8,347 bases of DNA from Nocardioides sp. (GTDB taxonomy: Bacteria > Actinomycetota > Actinomycetes > Propionibacteriales > Nocardioidaceae): positions 1 to 8,347 of the forward strand of contig JAKFXV010000059.1 of NCBI GenBank assembly GCA_021731205.1, read 5' to 3'. Positions 1 through 5,735 of the stretch are shown one piece after another; within the stretch, counting starts at the first letter, position 1; each line of letters opens with the position of its first letter. The notes under the pieces were generated by a model. It saw only the letters and a list, made by a program, of their open reading frames with translations. It was not told the DNA's origin and did no database searches. A program made the translations under genes and the position numbers.

Positions 1-969
1 GTACGACGCGTCGTGGGCGAAGGTCCGGCGCAGCGCGCCCGCCCGGCGGGTCATCAGGACGCTGCACGCCTTCGGGACGAACAGCCACTTGTGCGCGTCG
101 ACACTGGCCGAGTCGGCCAGCTCGAGGCCGTCGAAGAGGTGCCCCGCCCGAGCACTGGCCGCGCCCGGCAGGCCGTAGGCGCCGTCGACGTGCAGCCACA
201 CGTCGTACTCCGCGCAGGCCGCGGCGACCTCCTTGAGCGGATCGACGGCCCCGGTGAGGGTGGTGCCGGCGGTGGCCACGACGGCCATCGGGGTGTGACC
301 GGCCGCCAGGTCGTCGGCGATCAGCCCGCGCAGCGAGGCCGGGTCCATCCGCCGGTGCCTGTCCACGGGGACCGCGCGCAGGTTGTCGGCCCCCACGCCG
401 AGCACCTCGACGGCCCGAGCGACGCTCGAGTGGGCATCTGCGCTGGTGTAGACCGTCGGACGATGCCCGGCCAGTCCCGCCTGCCGGCTGTCGGGGAAGC
501 GCGCGGTCCGGGCGGCCATTAGGGCCGTCAGGTTGGAGACCATGCCGCCGCTGGCGAAGGTGCCGCCGACGGCGGGGTAACCGACGTACTCCGCGACCCA
601 GCGCAGCGTCTGCTGCTCCACGAGGTTCGCCGCCCCGGTCTCGGCGGCCATGTTGCAGTCGTGGGAACCGGCGAGCGCGTCGGCCAGCACGGCCGTCTCG
701 AGCCCCGAGGAGCCGATGTAGCCGAAGTAGCGCGGCCGGGCCTGGGACAGACTCTCGTCGAGGACGAAGGCGACGCTGTCGAGCGCCCGTTGGACACCGA
801 CACCGACCTCCGGCAACCCGGAGGTCACGAACGCCAGCGTCTTCGCCGACACCGGCGGCTGCTGACCGCGAGCATGGTCGAAGCTCCGCCAGGCCTCGGC
901 CAGCAGTGCCAGTCCGTGTTCCAAGGTGGGTTCGCGGGCATCGCGCAGGCTCTCGGCGAGGTGGCTCAT
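1..969 (-). CDS. PLP-dependent group II amino-acid decarboxylase (aromatic-L-amino-acid decarboxylase-like), 3' end outside window
   Basis: The first 323 residues are visible; the C-terminus lies beyond position 1. By family (PF00282) this is a cytosolic pyridoxal-phosphate enzyme that decarboxylates an amino acid, of the aromatic amino acid / tyrosine / diaminobutyrate decarboxylase type. Seen in the sequence: an SGGMVSNLTAL segment, expected near the PLP phosphate; His180 (AHSSV), a likely cofactor-stacking histidine; the TAGTTLTGAVDP motif; Asp262 in HVDGAYG, which should bind the pyridine nitrogen; and Lys294 in VDAHKWLFVPKAC, the Schiff-base lysine. The Asp-Lys distance of 32 residues equals that of mammalian DOPA decarboxylase (Asp271/Lys303). 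The start is the ATG at 969-967 (MSHLAESLRDAREP); the upstream ATGATG is in another frame and stops at once. No strong Shine-Dalgarno sequence is visible. It is divergent from the tRNA, 112 nt away. The fold and chemistry are secure; the substrate is not determinable here. Confidence 0.93.
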   Translation of the reverse strand, partial: MSHLAESLRDAREPTLEHGLALLAEAWRSFDHARGQQPPVSAKTLAFVTSGLPEVGVGVQRALDSVAFVLDESLSQARPRYFGYIGSSGLETAVLADALAGSHDCNMAAETGAANLVEQQTLRWVAEYVGYPAVGGTFASGGMVSNLTALMAARTARFPDSRQAGLAGHRPTVYTSADAHSSVARAVEVLGVGADNLRAVPVDRHRRMDPASLRGLIADDLAAGHTPMAVVATAGTTLTGAVDPLKEVAAACAEYDVWLHVDGAYGLPGAASARAGHLFDGLELADSASVDAHKWLFVPKACSVLMTRRAGALRRTFAHDASY

Positions 970-1017
970 GCCGCCATCATGCGCCTCGAGAGGCCGGCGG
1001 TCAGCCCGGCGGGAGGT

Positions 1018-1048
1018 TTTCGCCGATGCGCGCTCTCTCGGCTATCCT
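1018..1048 (+). promoter_or_regulatory. candidate promoter for tRNA-Arg
   Basis: A TATCCT hexamer at 1043-1048 fits the actinobacterial -10 pattern TANNNT and lies 33 nt before the mature tRNA 5' end. The best -35-like match is the T-rich stretch near 1018-1023 with a long 19-nt spacer, so the -35 assignment is weak. The position fits a short tRNA leader. This is inferred from pattern only. Confidence 0.3.
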
Positions 1049-1081
1049 CGACCAGTCCTCGGCGGCCCGCTGCCGGGACGG

Positions 1082-1154
1082 GCGCCCGTAGCTCAACGGA
1101 TAGAGCATCTGACTACGGATCAGAAGGTTTGGGGTTCGAATCCCTACGGGCGCG
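1082..1154 (+). tRNA. tRNA-Arg (anticodon ACG)
   Basis: A full 73-nt cloverleaf can be drawn. The acceptor GCGCCCG (1082-1088) pairs with CGGGCGC (1147-1153), and the discriminator base is G1154. The D-stem is GCTC (1091-1094) with GAGC (1103-1106). The anticodon stem is TCTGA (1108-1112) with TCAGA (1120-1124), enclosing the loop CTACGGA, so the anticodon is ACG at 1115-1117. The T-stem is TGGGG (1130-1134) with CCCTA (1142-1146), including one G-T wobble, and the T-loop is TTCGAAT. The 3' CCA is not encoded and must be added after transcription. In bacteria A34 of this tRNA is normally deaminated to inosine by TadA, so it reads CGU, CGC and CGA arginine codons. It stands alone in this window. 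Confidence 0.98.
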
Positions 1155-1201
1155 CTTCTCCCCGGCCCCATCGAGGTTTGCTCGCACTCACGTCACTCTT
1201 T

Positions 1202-1240
1202 GTGGAGTCTGTGACGTAACCAGTGCGTCACAGACTCCAC
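1202..1240. repeat. 39-bp palindromic element, copy 1
   Basis: A perfect 15-bp inverted repeat: GTGGAGTCTGTGACG (1202-1216) and its exact reverse complement (1226-1240), separated by the 9-nt loop TAACCAGTG. T-G and T-A pairs could extend the outer stem slightly (TTT before, GAAA after). It starts 48 nt after tRNA-Arg. A second copy with identical arms lies at 2658-2696. It may act as a U-tract-less transcription terminator for the tRNA, as a dispersed REP-like element, or as a protein-binding dyad. The sequence shows the structure; the role is inference. Confidence 0.9.
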
Positions 1241-1298
1241 GAAAGCCCCACGCCGGCTAATCAATGGTCCGTTCTGCTCATTGTCCACGCCTCGCAAG

Positions 1299-1424
1299 AT
1301 CTACGACAACACGGCAACCTTCACGACCGAGGACACCCAGGCCACGGGCGACGCGAGCGCCTCGGTGAACGTGTGCGGCTACAAGCCGCCGCGCTGCAGC
1401 AAGTGGCGGCACCGACCCAGCTGA
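1299..1424 (+). pseudogene. orphan C-terminal tail of a repeat-domain surface/secreted protein
   Basis: One frame reads IYDNTATFTTEDTQATGDAS, then ASVNVCGYKPPRCSKWRHRPS, then a TGA at 1422-1424. The NTATFTT-DT--TG-ASASVNVCG pattern resembles the beta-strand repeats of large actinobacterial exported proteins, in which such segments end each Ig-like or DUF11-like domain. Upstream in the same frame (1260-1298) the translation loses this character, there is no plausible start codon or ribosome binding site, and the rest of such a protein is absent. I read it as the last ~40 codons left after a deletion or rearrangement whose edge lies between the palindrome and about 1299. The family resemblance is from memory of the motif, so a chance open frame cannot be excluded. 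Confidence 0.5.
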
Positions 1425-1510
1425 TCGAGTGCAGCCGATCTGCCTCGACCGATCCGGTCGGCGCGGCCTGGGTGCTTCACGCGAGGCCGGCGATCTGTGA
1501 CGCTGGGCCG

Positions 1511-2641
1511 ATGACCCGACGTACTCCGTGGGCCGTCTCGGCCGTCTTGTCCCTTGTCGTCAGTGTGTTCGTTGCAGTTCCGCCGGCAGCAGCGGCGCGG
1601 ACTGTGCCTCCCGACTTCGCCCAACGCAATGTCGTCAAGGGGCTGCGCGCTCCGATCGATATGGCCTTCGCACCGGACGGTCGGCTGTTCGTGCTCGAGC
1701 AGGGCGGCCGGGTGCGAATCGTGGGGTCCGACGGCTCGTTGAGCACGTTCCTGAACATCAAGGCGTTGGTCGACAACACCGCCGGGCGGGGCTTGCTCGG
1801 CATCGCGTTCGACCCCGACTTCGAGAGCAACGGTTTCGTCTACCTCGACTACACGCGCAGGGCCACGGCCACCCGGGCCGCGCACACCGTCGTCGTACGC
1901 GTGCGGGCGCAGGGCGATCGGGCGGTGCCAGGCAGCGAGCGCCGGTTGCTGCGCCTGGACCGCCACCGCACGCCCAACCACACCGGCGGGGCGCTGGAGT
2001 TCGGTAGCGACGGCAAGCTCTACGTCACGACCGGTGACAACGAGCGGCAGCAGCTGCCGCAGCGACTGCGCAGCACCATGGGCAAGATCTTGCGGATCAA
2101 CAAGGACGGCACGATCCCGGCGAGCAACCCCTTCTACGACCGGCTGAAGGGACGCAAGCGCGCCATCTGGGCGCGTGGACTGCGCAACCCGTTCAAGGTC
2201 GACGTCTCGCCGAGCACAGGGGCGATGTTCGTCAACGACGTCGGCGAGGACACCTGGGAGGAGATCAACCGCGCCCGCGCCGGCGCCAACTACGGCTGGC
2301 CCAAGGTCGAGGGCATCGAGAGCCTTGCGAAGTACCAGTCCCCGATCTTCACCTACGGGCACGGCTCCACCGGGTCGACGGGCTGCGCGATCACCGGCGG
2401 GGCTTTCTACGAACCCGCCAACCCGCAGTTCCCCGCGTCGTACGTCGGTGACTACTTCTACTCCGACTATTGCGGCGGCTGGGTCCGACGGTACGACCCT
2501 GCCTCAGGCAAGTCGTACCGCTTCGCGCGCGGCCTCACCAAGCCCGCCCTGGACATCGAGGTCGGTCCGAAGGGCGCGCTCTACTTGCTGCTTCGCGGCG
2601 GGGCCAAGGGCAAGATCGTCCGCATCGTCCACCCGGGTTAG
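1511..2641 (+). CDS. secreted PQQ-dependent glucose/sorbosone dehydrogenase family protein (beta-propeller)
   Basis: 376 residues. The start at ATG 1511 gives a clean Sec signal peptide: positive MTRR, a hydrophobic core of about residues 7-23, and an AAAA cleavage zone near residues 26-29. The same frame stays open upstream but would bury this signal, so I reject longer starts. The mature protein is a GSDH-type six-bladed propeller. It opens with LRAPIDMAFAPDGRLFVLEQ, continues with GRGLLGIAFDPDF, and has His157 in NHTGG (equivalent to the catalytic His of soluble glucose dehydrogenase), FGSDGKLYVTTGD, Arg225 in GLRNPF and DVGEDTWEEIN (243-253). It ends with a GKIVRI strand. Family members oxidise aldose-type sugars with PQQ, but many actinobacterial homologues have no proven substrate, so sugar specificity is open. 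No good Shine-Dalgarno sequence precedes the start. It is transcribed alone; a palindrome 16 nt after the stop may end the transcript. Confidence 0.92.
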   Translation: MTRRTPWAVSAVLSLVVSVFVAVPPAAAARTVPPDFAQRNVVKGLRAPIDMAFAPDGRLFVLEQGGRVRIVGSDGSLSTFLNIKALVDNTAGRGLLGIAFDPDFESNGFVYLDYTRRATATRAAHTVVVRVRAQGDRAVPGSERRLLRLDRHRTPNHTGGALEFGSDGKLYVTTGDNERQQLPQRLRSTMGKILRINKDGTIPASNPFYDRLKGRKRAIWARGLRNPFKVDVSPSTGAMFVNDVGEDTWEEINRARAGANYGWPKVEGIESLAKYQSPIFTYGHGSTGSTGCAITGGAFYEPANPQFPASYVGDYFYSDYCGGWVRRYDPASGKSYRFARGLTKPALDIEVGPKGALYLLLRGGAKGKIVRIVHPG

Positions 2642-2657
2642 CGCTGGCAGCAACACT

Positions 2658-2696
2658 GTGGAGTCTGTGACGTACCTGGTGCGTCACAGACTCCAC
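2658..2696. repeat. 39-bp palindromic element, copy 2
   Basis: The same 15-bp arms as copy 1 (2658-2672 and 2682-2696), with the loop TACCTGGTG. T2657-A2697 adds a sixteenth pair. Over 39 bp it differs from copy 1 at three positions, all in the loop. It begins 16 nt after the dehydrogenase stop codon and ends 90 nt before the DUF559-type gene. There is no T-run on either side, so it is not a classical rho-independent terminator, although U-less hairpin terminators have been proposed in actinobacteria. Confidence 0.9.
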
Positions 2697-2786
2697 AAAC
2701 CTTCCCTCGCGAACCACTCTGGCGCCTCCTCCACAGCCCGCGACGGGCGGGTCCGTCGCGCGGCCCGCGCGCAGCATGCTCTTCGC

Positions 2787-3764
2787 ATGACACCAGATCT
2801 GCGAAGCAGACTGACGACCCAAGACGGCGTCGTCGCCAGGGCCCAGTTGAACGCATCAGGGGTTCGTCCCTCCGACCTGGAGCGGATGGTGCGGCGACGG
2901 GACCTGGTCAGGGTCCTTCCGGGCGTATTCGTGAACCACACCGGTCCGCTCTCGTGGACCCAGCGCGCATGGGTGGGCGTCTTGCATTTCGCCCCTGCGG
3001 CCCTGGCCGGGGCGTCTGCCGTGCGTGCGGCGGGTGGGTCGAGTGGAAGCATGCCCGCGGACACAACCCCCATCAGCATCGCCGTAGCCGCTGATCGTCG
3101 CGTCACACCAGTCGACGGCTTCCGAGTGGTACGCACTCGGGCCCTGGCAGGGCGCGTCAACTGGCAGACGAGCCCGCCCCGCATCCGGATCGAGCACGCC
3201 CTGCTGGATGTCGCCGCCGGCGAGGTGTCGGACTTTGCTGCGCTGGAAGCCCTGGCGTCGGGCTGCCGGAGTCGGCTCACAACACCCACACGGCTGAGCG
3301 CCGCCCTCGACTCTCGTCCCCGACTCCGCCGCCGAGCCTGGTTGCAGGCAGCGTTGACTGAGATCGCGGGAGGGTCGACATCCGTCCTCGAACACGGCTA
3401 TCTCCGGCGCGTTGAGCGCCCGCACGGGCTGCCGAAGCCCGCGCGACAGACGTGTGTGTCGCTCTCGACGGGCCACATCTATCGGGACGTCGACTACGAA
3501 CCGTTCGGGCTGATCGTTGAGCTTGACGGGCGGCTCTTCCACGACACGGCGCGACAGCGGGACCGCGACCTGGATCGTGACTTGCAGCAAGCCGTGGGTG
3601 GCATGCGCACGGTGCGCTTGGGGTGGGGGCAGGTCTACGAGCGAGGCTGCGTGACGGCTGGAATAGTGGGCGGGCTGCTCGTGGCAGGAGGCTGGCATGG
3701 CATGGCCACGCCATGCTCGCCCGTGTGCCCTCTAGTGACGCTTCCGAACGTTTCAGCCCAGTGA
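2787..3764 (+). CDS. DUF559 domain protein with AbiEi-like N-terminal winged helix
   Basis: 325 residues. The N-terminus (about 1-50: LTTQDGVVARAQLNASGV, then LERMVRRRDLVRVLPGVFVN) has the look of the AbiEi/type IV antitoxin winged-helix domain. The C-terminal part (about 230-310) matches the DUF559 pattern, a PD-(D/E)xK nuclease-like fold related to Vsr: Asp236 in VDYEPFGLIVELDG, with Glu245 and Asp247 as likely metal ligands, followed by an HDTARQRDRDLDRD segment. The tail GWHGMATPCSPVC keeps the two-Cys ending I recall in this actinobacterial family. Nucleic-acid binding or cleavage is inferred; function is unknown. No AbiEii-type toxin gene is adjacent, so it is not evidently a toxin-antitoxin pair. 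The start ATG at 2787 lacks a Shine-Dalgarno sequence. The last 12 bp overlap the convergent EamA gene. Confidence 0.85.
   Translation: MTPDLRSRLTTQDGVVARAQLNASGVRPSDLERMVRRRDLVRVLPGVFVNHTGPLSWTQRAWVGVLHFAPAALAGASAVRAAGGSSGSMPADTTPISIAVAADRRVTPVDGFRVVRTRALAGRVNWQTSPPRIRIEHALLDVAAGEVSDFAALEALASGCRSRLTTPTRLSAALDSRPRLRRRAWLQAALTEIAGGSTSVLEHGYLRRVERPHGLPKPARQTCVSLSTGHIYRDVDYEPFGLIVELDGRLFHDTARQRDRDLDRDLQQAVGGMRTVRLGWGQVYERGCVTAGIVGGLLVAGGWHGMATPCSPVCPLVTLPNVSAQ
3700..3716. repeat. small inverted repeat inside the end of the DUF559-type gene
   Basis: GCATGGC (3700-3706) and GCCATGC (3710-3716) form a 7-bp stem around the loop CAC. The left arm is part of a short tandem, GCATGGCATGGC. It lies 48 nt before the DUF559-type stop and just beyond the end of the convergent EamA gene, so it could slow transcription coming from the EamA side. 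There is no T-tract, and it lies within codons for the conserved tail, so it may be coincidental. Confidence 0.35.
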
Positions 3765-4580
3765 CATCAAGGCGACACCGAAGAGGGCGGCGGCCACACC
3801 GGCGACCTGGATCGGGCGCAGCCGCTCCCTGAGTACGACGTACGCCAGCAGCACCGTCGTGACCGGATACAGCGACCCGGCGACCGAGGTGACGCTGAGC
3901 AAGCCCCGCTGGCTCGCCAACGCGAACAGCAGGTTGGCTCCGGCGTCGCCGAGCCCGATCGCGAGCAGCCCCGGCACATCGGCCGACCGCAGTCCGCCCA
4001 TCGAGCGCACCACCAGCGCGGCGACCACGAACCCGGCGACCGAGGTCACCCGCATCCCCCACAACGTCATCAGCGCGCTGGACTCGGCACCGAGCGCCAA
4101 GAAGGTGAAGCACGCCCCGAAGAGGACCCCTGACACCGCGGCGAGCAACACCGGGCGCAGGCCCACCGCCGAGGTGAGCTCGGGCCCGCTGGCGGCGACG
4201 GCTCCCAGCACACCGACCGCGATGCCGGCCAGGGCGAGCCCGGAGGGCTCCTCGCCGCGCGCGAACCCCACCACCAACGGAACCGCGACTCCGAGCGCGG
4301 CGATCGGTGAGATCACGCCCATGGTCCCCGAGGCGAGCGCGGCGTAGAAGCACAGCAGACCACTCGCCCCGGCGAGCCCGGCCGCGATCGACCAGCCGAT
4401 CCATCCACGGTCGCTTGAGAAGCCGTCCGCCGCGAGTACGACGAGGGTGACCGCGATCAGCCCACAGGCTTGCGAACCGCCCACGACGGCGTACACCGGA
4501 CGGCGTTTCGACATCACCCCGCCGTAGAAGTCCGCGCCGCCCCACAGCACGCTCGAGAGCAGCGCGAGTACGACTGACAT
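3753..4580 (-). CDS. EamA/DMT-superfamily transporter
   Basis: 275 residues, almost entirely hydrophobic, with about ten predicted membrane segments in two halves: roughly 3-22, 28-49, 60-80, 84-104, 111-129, then 140-162, 168-190, 198-216, 224-244 and 250-272. This is the 5+5 EamA duplication typical of drug/metabolite exporters of the RhaT/YdcZ type. The start MSVVLALLSSVLWGGADFYG carries the family's early small-residue/Trp pattern, and the segment VAGSLYPVTTVLLAYVVLRERLRPIQVAGV is the classical EamA helix 9 / ERL / helix 10 junction. The start is supported by AGAGGA eight nt upstream. It lies 47 nt downstream of the EEP gene on the same strand, probably in one transcript. The substrate is unknown. 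The stop overlaps the convergent DUF559-type gene by 12 bp. Confidence 0.94.
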   Translation of the reverse strand: MSVVLALLSSVLWGGADFYGGVMSKRRPVYAVVGGSQACGLIAVTLVVLAADGFSSDRGWIGWSIAAGLAGASGLLCFYAALASGTMGVISPIAALGVAVPLVVGFARGEEPSGLALAGIAVGVLGAVAASGPELTSAVGLRPVLLAAVSGVLFGACFTFLALGAESSALMTLWGMRVTSVAGFVVAALVVRSMGGLRSADVPGLLAIGLGDAGANLLFALASQRGLLSVTSVAGSLYPVTTVLLAYVVLRERLRPIQVAGVAAALFGVALMSLG

Positions 4581-4584
4581 GGGT

Positions 4585-4590
4585 TCCTCT
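4585..4590 (-). promoter_or_regulatory. ribosome binding site of the EamA transporter gene
   Basis: On the minus strand AGAGGA lies four nt before the ATG at 4580-4578 (AGAGGAACCCATG). It fixes this start and shows that the gene has its own translation initiation, even if it is cotranscribed with the EEP gene. Confidence 0.75.
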
Positions 4591-4627
4591 CGGGGGCCGG
4601 GCCGACGGCCAGAGCGAGTCGGGGCGA

Positions 4628-5638
4628 CTACGGCAAGATGACGTTGACCGTAACCAACGGGTGATCGCTGGTGATTCCGACCTCGTCGTCATCGCGCACG
4701 GCCCACCCCGAGAACCGCAGGTCGCGGGTGCCGAAGATCCAGTCGATCCCGCCGTACGACGGCTCCGAGCAGGCCGCGTCGCGGCGATCTCCGCTCGCCG
4801 ACTGCAAGAGCCCACCCCGGGTGAAGTAGCAGAAGGCCTCCGCCCGCTGGTTGAAGTCGCCGAGCAGGATCACCGGATCACCGTCGGCCCCGAGTTGGCG
4901 GACCAGGCGTCGCTCGACGGCGTTGGCCGCATCGCGATGCTCACCTTGAGCCGGGAACTGAGCCGTGCTTGCCGGGTTGTGCACGTTGACGAACCAGACG
5001 TCGACCCCCGTCTCGCGATGCCGCAGACGCACGACGGGCATCGGCCGCAGGTTGCCGTTGAAGTACGGCACGTCGACGGTGCGCGCGGTCCGCAACTGCC
5101 ACGTCGTGCGACGCCACGCGAGGGCGTTCTCGGAGTCGTCCTTCGCGTGGAACAGCCGCCACGAACCCCCGGCGTACTCCTCCAACTCACCGGCTTGGGG
5201 TCGCTGCAACTCCTGCAGCCCGACCACATCGGCACCCGCCTCGTCGAGCAGGCGCATCGCGCGTCGCAGCCGCTTGGGACCGGCGTCCATCTCCGGCGCC
5301 TTGCCCGTCGCCAAGGTGTGGGAGTTGCCAAGCACGTTGAACGTCGCGACGACTGCGTCGCCAGGTTGCTCCGGCGCGCCGCTCGGGCCGGCGTCGGGTG
5401 CGCCCGGGACCGGCGACTCGGAGCCGGGCCTTGCTTCGTCGGGCGGTCCCTGCTCGGTCCCGGGCAGCGCGACCCCGGCCCCCATGATGAGAGCCGCCAA
5501 CGGCGCCCCCAGGAGCGTGATCGCCGTCATGATCAGCACCAGCATCACGTTGTTGAACCGCTTGCTGCGACGCCCTGCTCCCCGCGGCGGCTGGAGCGCT
5601 TCCGAGGGGTCCTCCGGGGGGTTGCTCACGTTCGCCAT
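4628..5638 (-). CDS. membrane-anchored endonuclease/exonuclease/phosphatase (EEP) family protein
   Basis: 336 residues from ATG 5638. Residues 1-30 are hydrophilic (…GRRSKRFNN), and 31-57 form one hydrophobic span ([20 protein letters not shown] onward), probably an uncleaved N-in anchor. About 60-94 is a Pro/Gly/Ser/Glu-rich linker, and about 95-336 is an EEP domain, which would therefore lie outside the membrane. Catalytic signatures of the DNase I/exonuclease III fold are all present: Asn101 (ATFNVLGN), Glu143 (LQELQ), His220 (NVHNP), Asp261/Asn263 (LLGDFNQ), GGIDWIFG, and the terminal Asp325-His326 (SDHPLV). It is likely a metal-dependent phosphodiesterase or nuclease acting on extracellular nucleic acid or another phosphoester; the substrate cannot be read from sequence. 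The frame stays open to 5923, but that would run into pckG on the other strand and lose the anchor's N-terminal position. No strong Shine-Dalgarno sequence. Confidence 0.9.
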   Translation of the reverse strand: MANVSNPPEDPSEALQPPRGAGRRSKRFNNVMLVLIMTAITLLGAPLAALIMGAGVALPGTEQGPPDEARPGSESPVPGAPDAGPSGAPEQPGDAVVATFNVLGNSHTLATGKAPEMDAGPKRLRRAMRLLDEAGADVVGLQELQRPQAGELEEYAGGSWRLFHAKDDSENALAWRRTTWQLRTARTVDVPYFNGNLRPMPVVRLRHRETGVDVWFVNVHNPASTAQFPAQGEHRDAANAVERRLVRQLGADGDPVILLGDFNQRAEAFCYFTRGGLLQSASGDRRDAACSEPSYGGIDWIFGTRDLRFSGWAVRDDDEVGITSDHPLVTVNVILP

Positions 5639-5698
5639 TTTGGCAGAGCGGTTGTCGGCAACGCGGGCTGAGACCCAGGTCACACCCTTGATCGATCC

Positions 5699-5716
5699 AA
5701 TTCCTTCGGTGGAATT
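5699..5716. promoter_or_regulatory. inverted repeat in the EEP/pckG divergent intergenic region
   Basis: AATTCC (5699-5704) and GGAATT (5711-5716) are perfect 6-bp arms around TTCGGT. The stretch is AT-rich against a GC-rich background and begins just after another short palindrome, GATCGATC (5690-5697). It overlaps the expected -35 region of the pckG promoter proposed below, so it could be an operator for control of gluconeogenesis. No regulator can be named from it. Confidence 0.35.
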
Positions 5717-5724
5717 TCGGGCGG

Positions 5725-5730
5725 TAACTT
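5725..5730 (+). promoter_or_regulatory. candidate -10 element for a leaderless pckG transcript
   Basis: TAACTT matches the actinobacterial TANNNT -10 pattern and ends five nt before the pckG ATG. With normal spacing, transcription would start at or next to the A of that ATG. There is no Shine-Dalgarno sequence in front of pckG, which agrees with a leaderless mRNA, common in actinobacteria. No clear -35 is visible (TTCCTT at 5701-5706 has about the right spacing). Confidence 0.4.
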
Positions 5731-5735
5731 GCACC

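Larger units (their letters stand above)
1155..1510. other. 356-bp interval without an intact gene
   Basis: This interval between tRNA-Arg and the dehydrogenase gene holds the first copy of the palindromic element (1202-1240) and a degraded coding tail (1299-1424). I see no convincing gene in the remainder. An open frame runs through it into the dehydrogenase from 1223, but its first 96 codons look unlike any protein and begin inside the palindrome. The last stretch, 1425-1510, must contain the dehydrogenase promoter, but no clear -10/-35 pair stands out. Confidence 0.7.

Noticed and set aside
1202..1240. Crp/GlxR-type operator (TGTGA...TCACA) in the palindrome
   Set aside because: The half-sites match, but they are separated by 13 nt instead of the 6 nt of the known consensus, and the element lies behind genes, not in front of them.
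1495..1502. CTGTGACG, a partial match to the palindrome arm just before the dehydrogenase start
   Set aside because: Only eight bases are shared and there is no second arm, which is expected by chance in this sequence.
1223..1510. N-terminal extension of the dehydrogenase frame beginning inside the palindrome
   Set aside because: It has no family similarity, would place the signal peptide about 96 residues inside the protein, and overlaps the surface-protein remnant in another frame.
1379..2362. A 327-codon open frame on the minus strand opposite the dehydrogenase gene
   Set aside because: The composition is that of an antisense shadow, with no recognisable domain or start context, while the plus-strand frame has a signal peptide and GSDH motifs.
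2787..4580. AbiE-type toxin-antitoxin or abortive-infection operon
   Set aside because: The only neighbour after the AbiEi-like gene is a convergent EamA transporter. There is no nucleotidyltransferase (AbiEii) gene on either side within the window.
3277..4815. A 512-codon open frame on the minus strand across the EamA gene and its flanks
   Set aside because: Its translation is Arg/Ala/Gly-rich low-complexity sequence without domain pattern. The overlapping EamA, DUF559 and EEP frames explain the region with clear family motifs.
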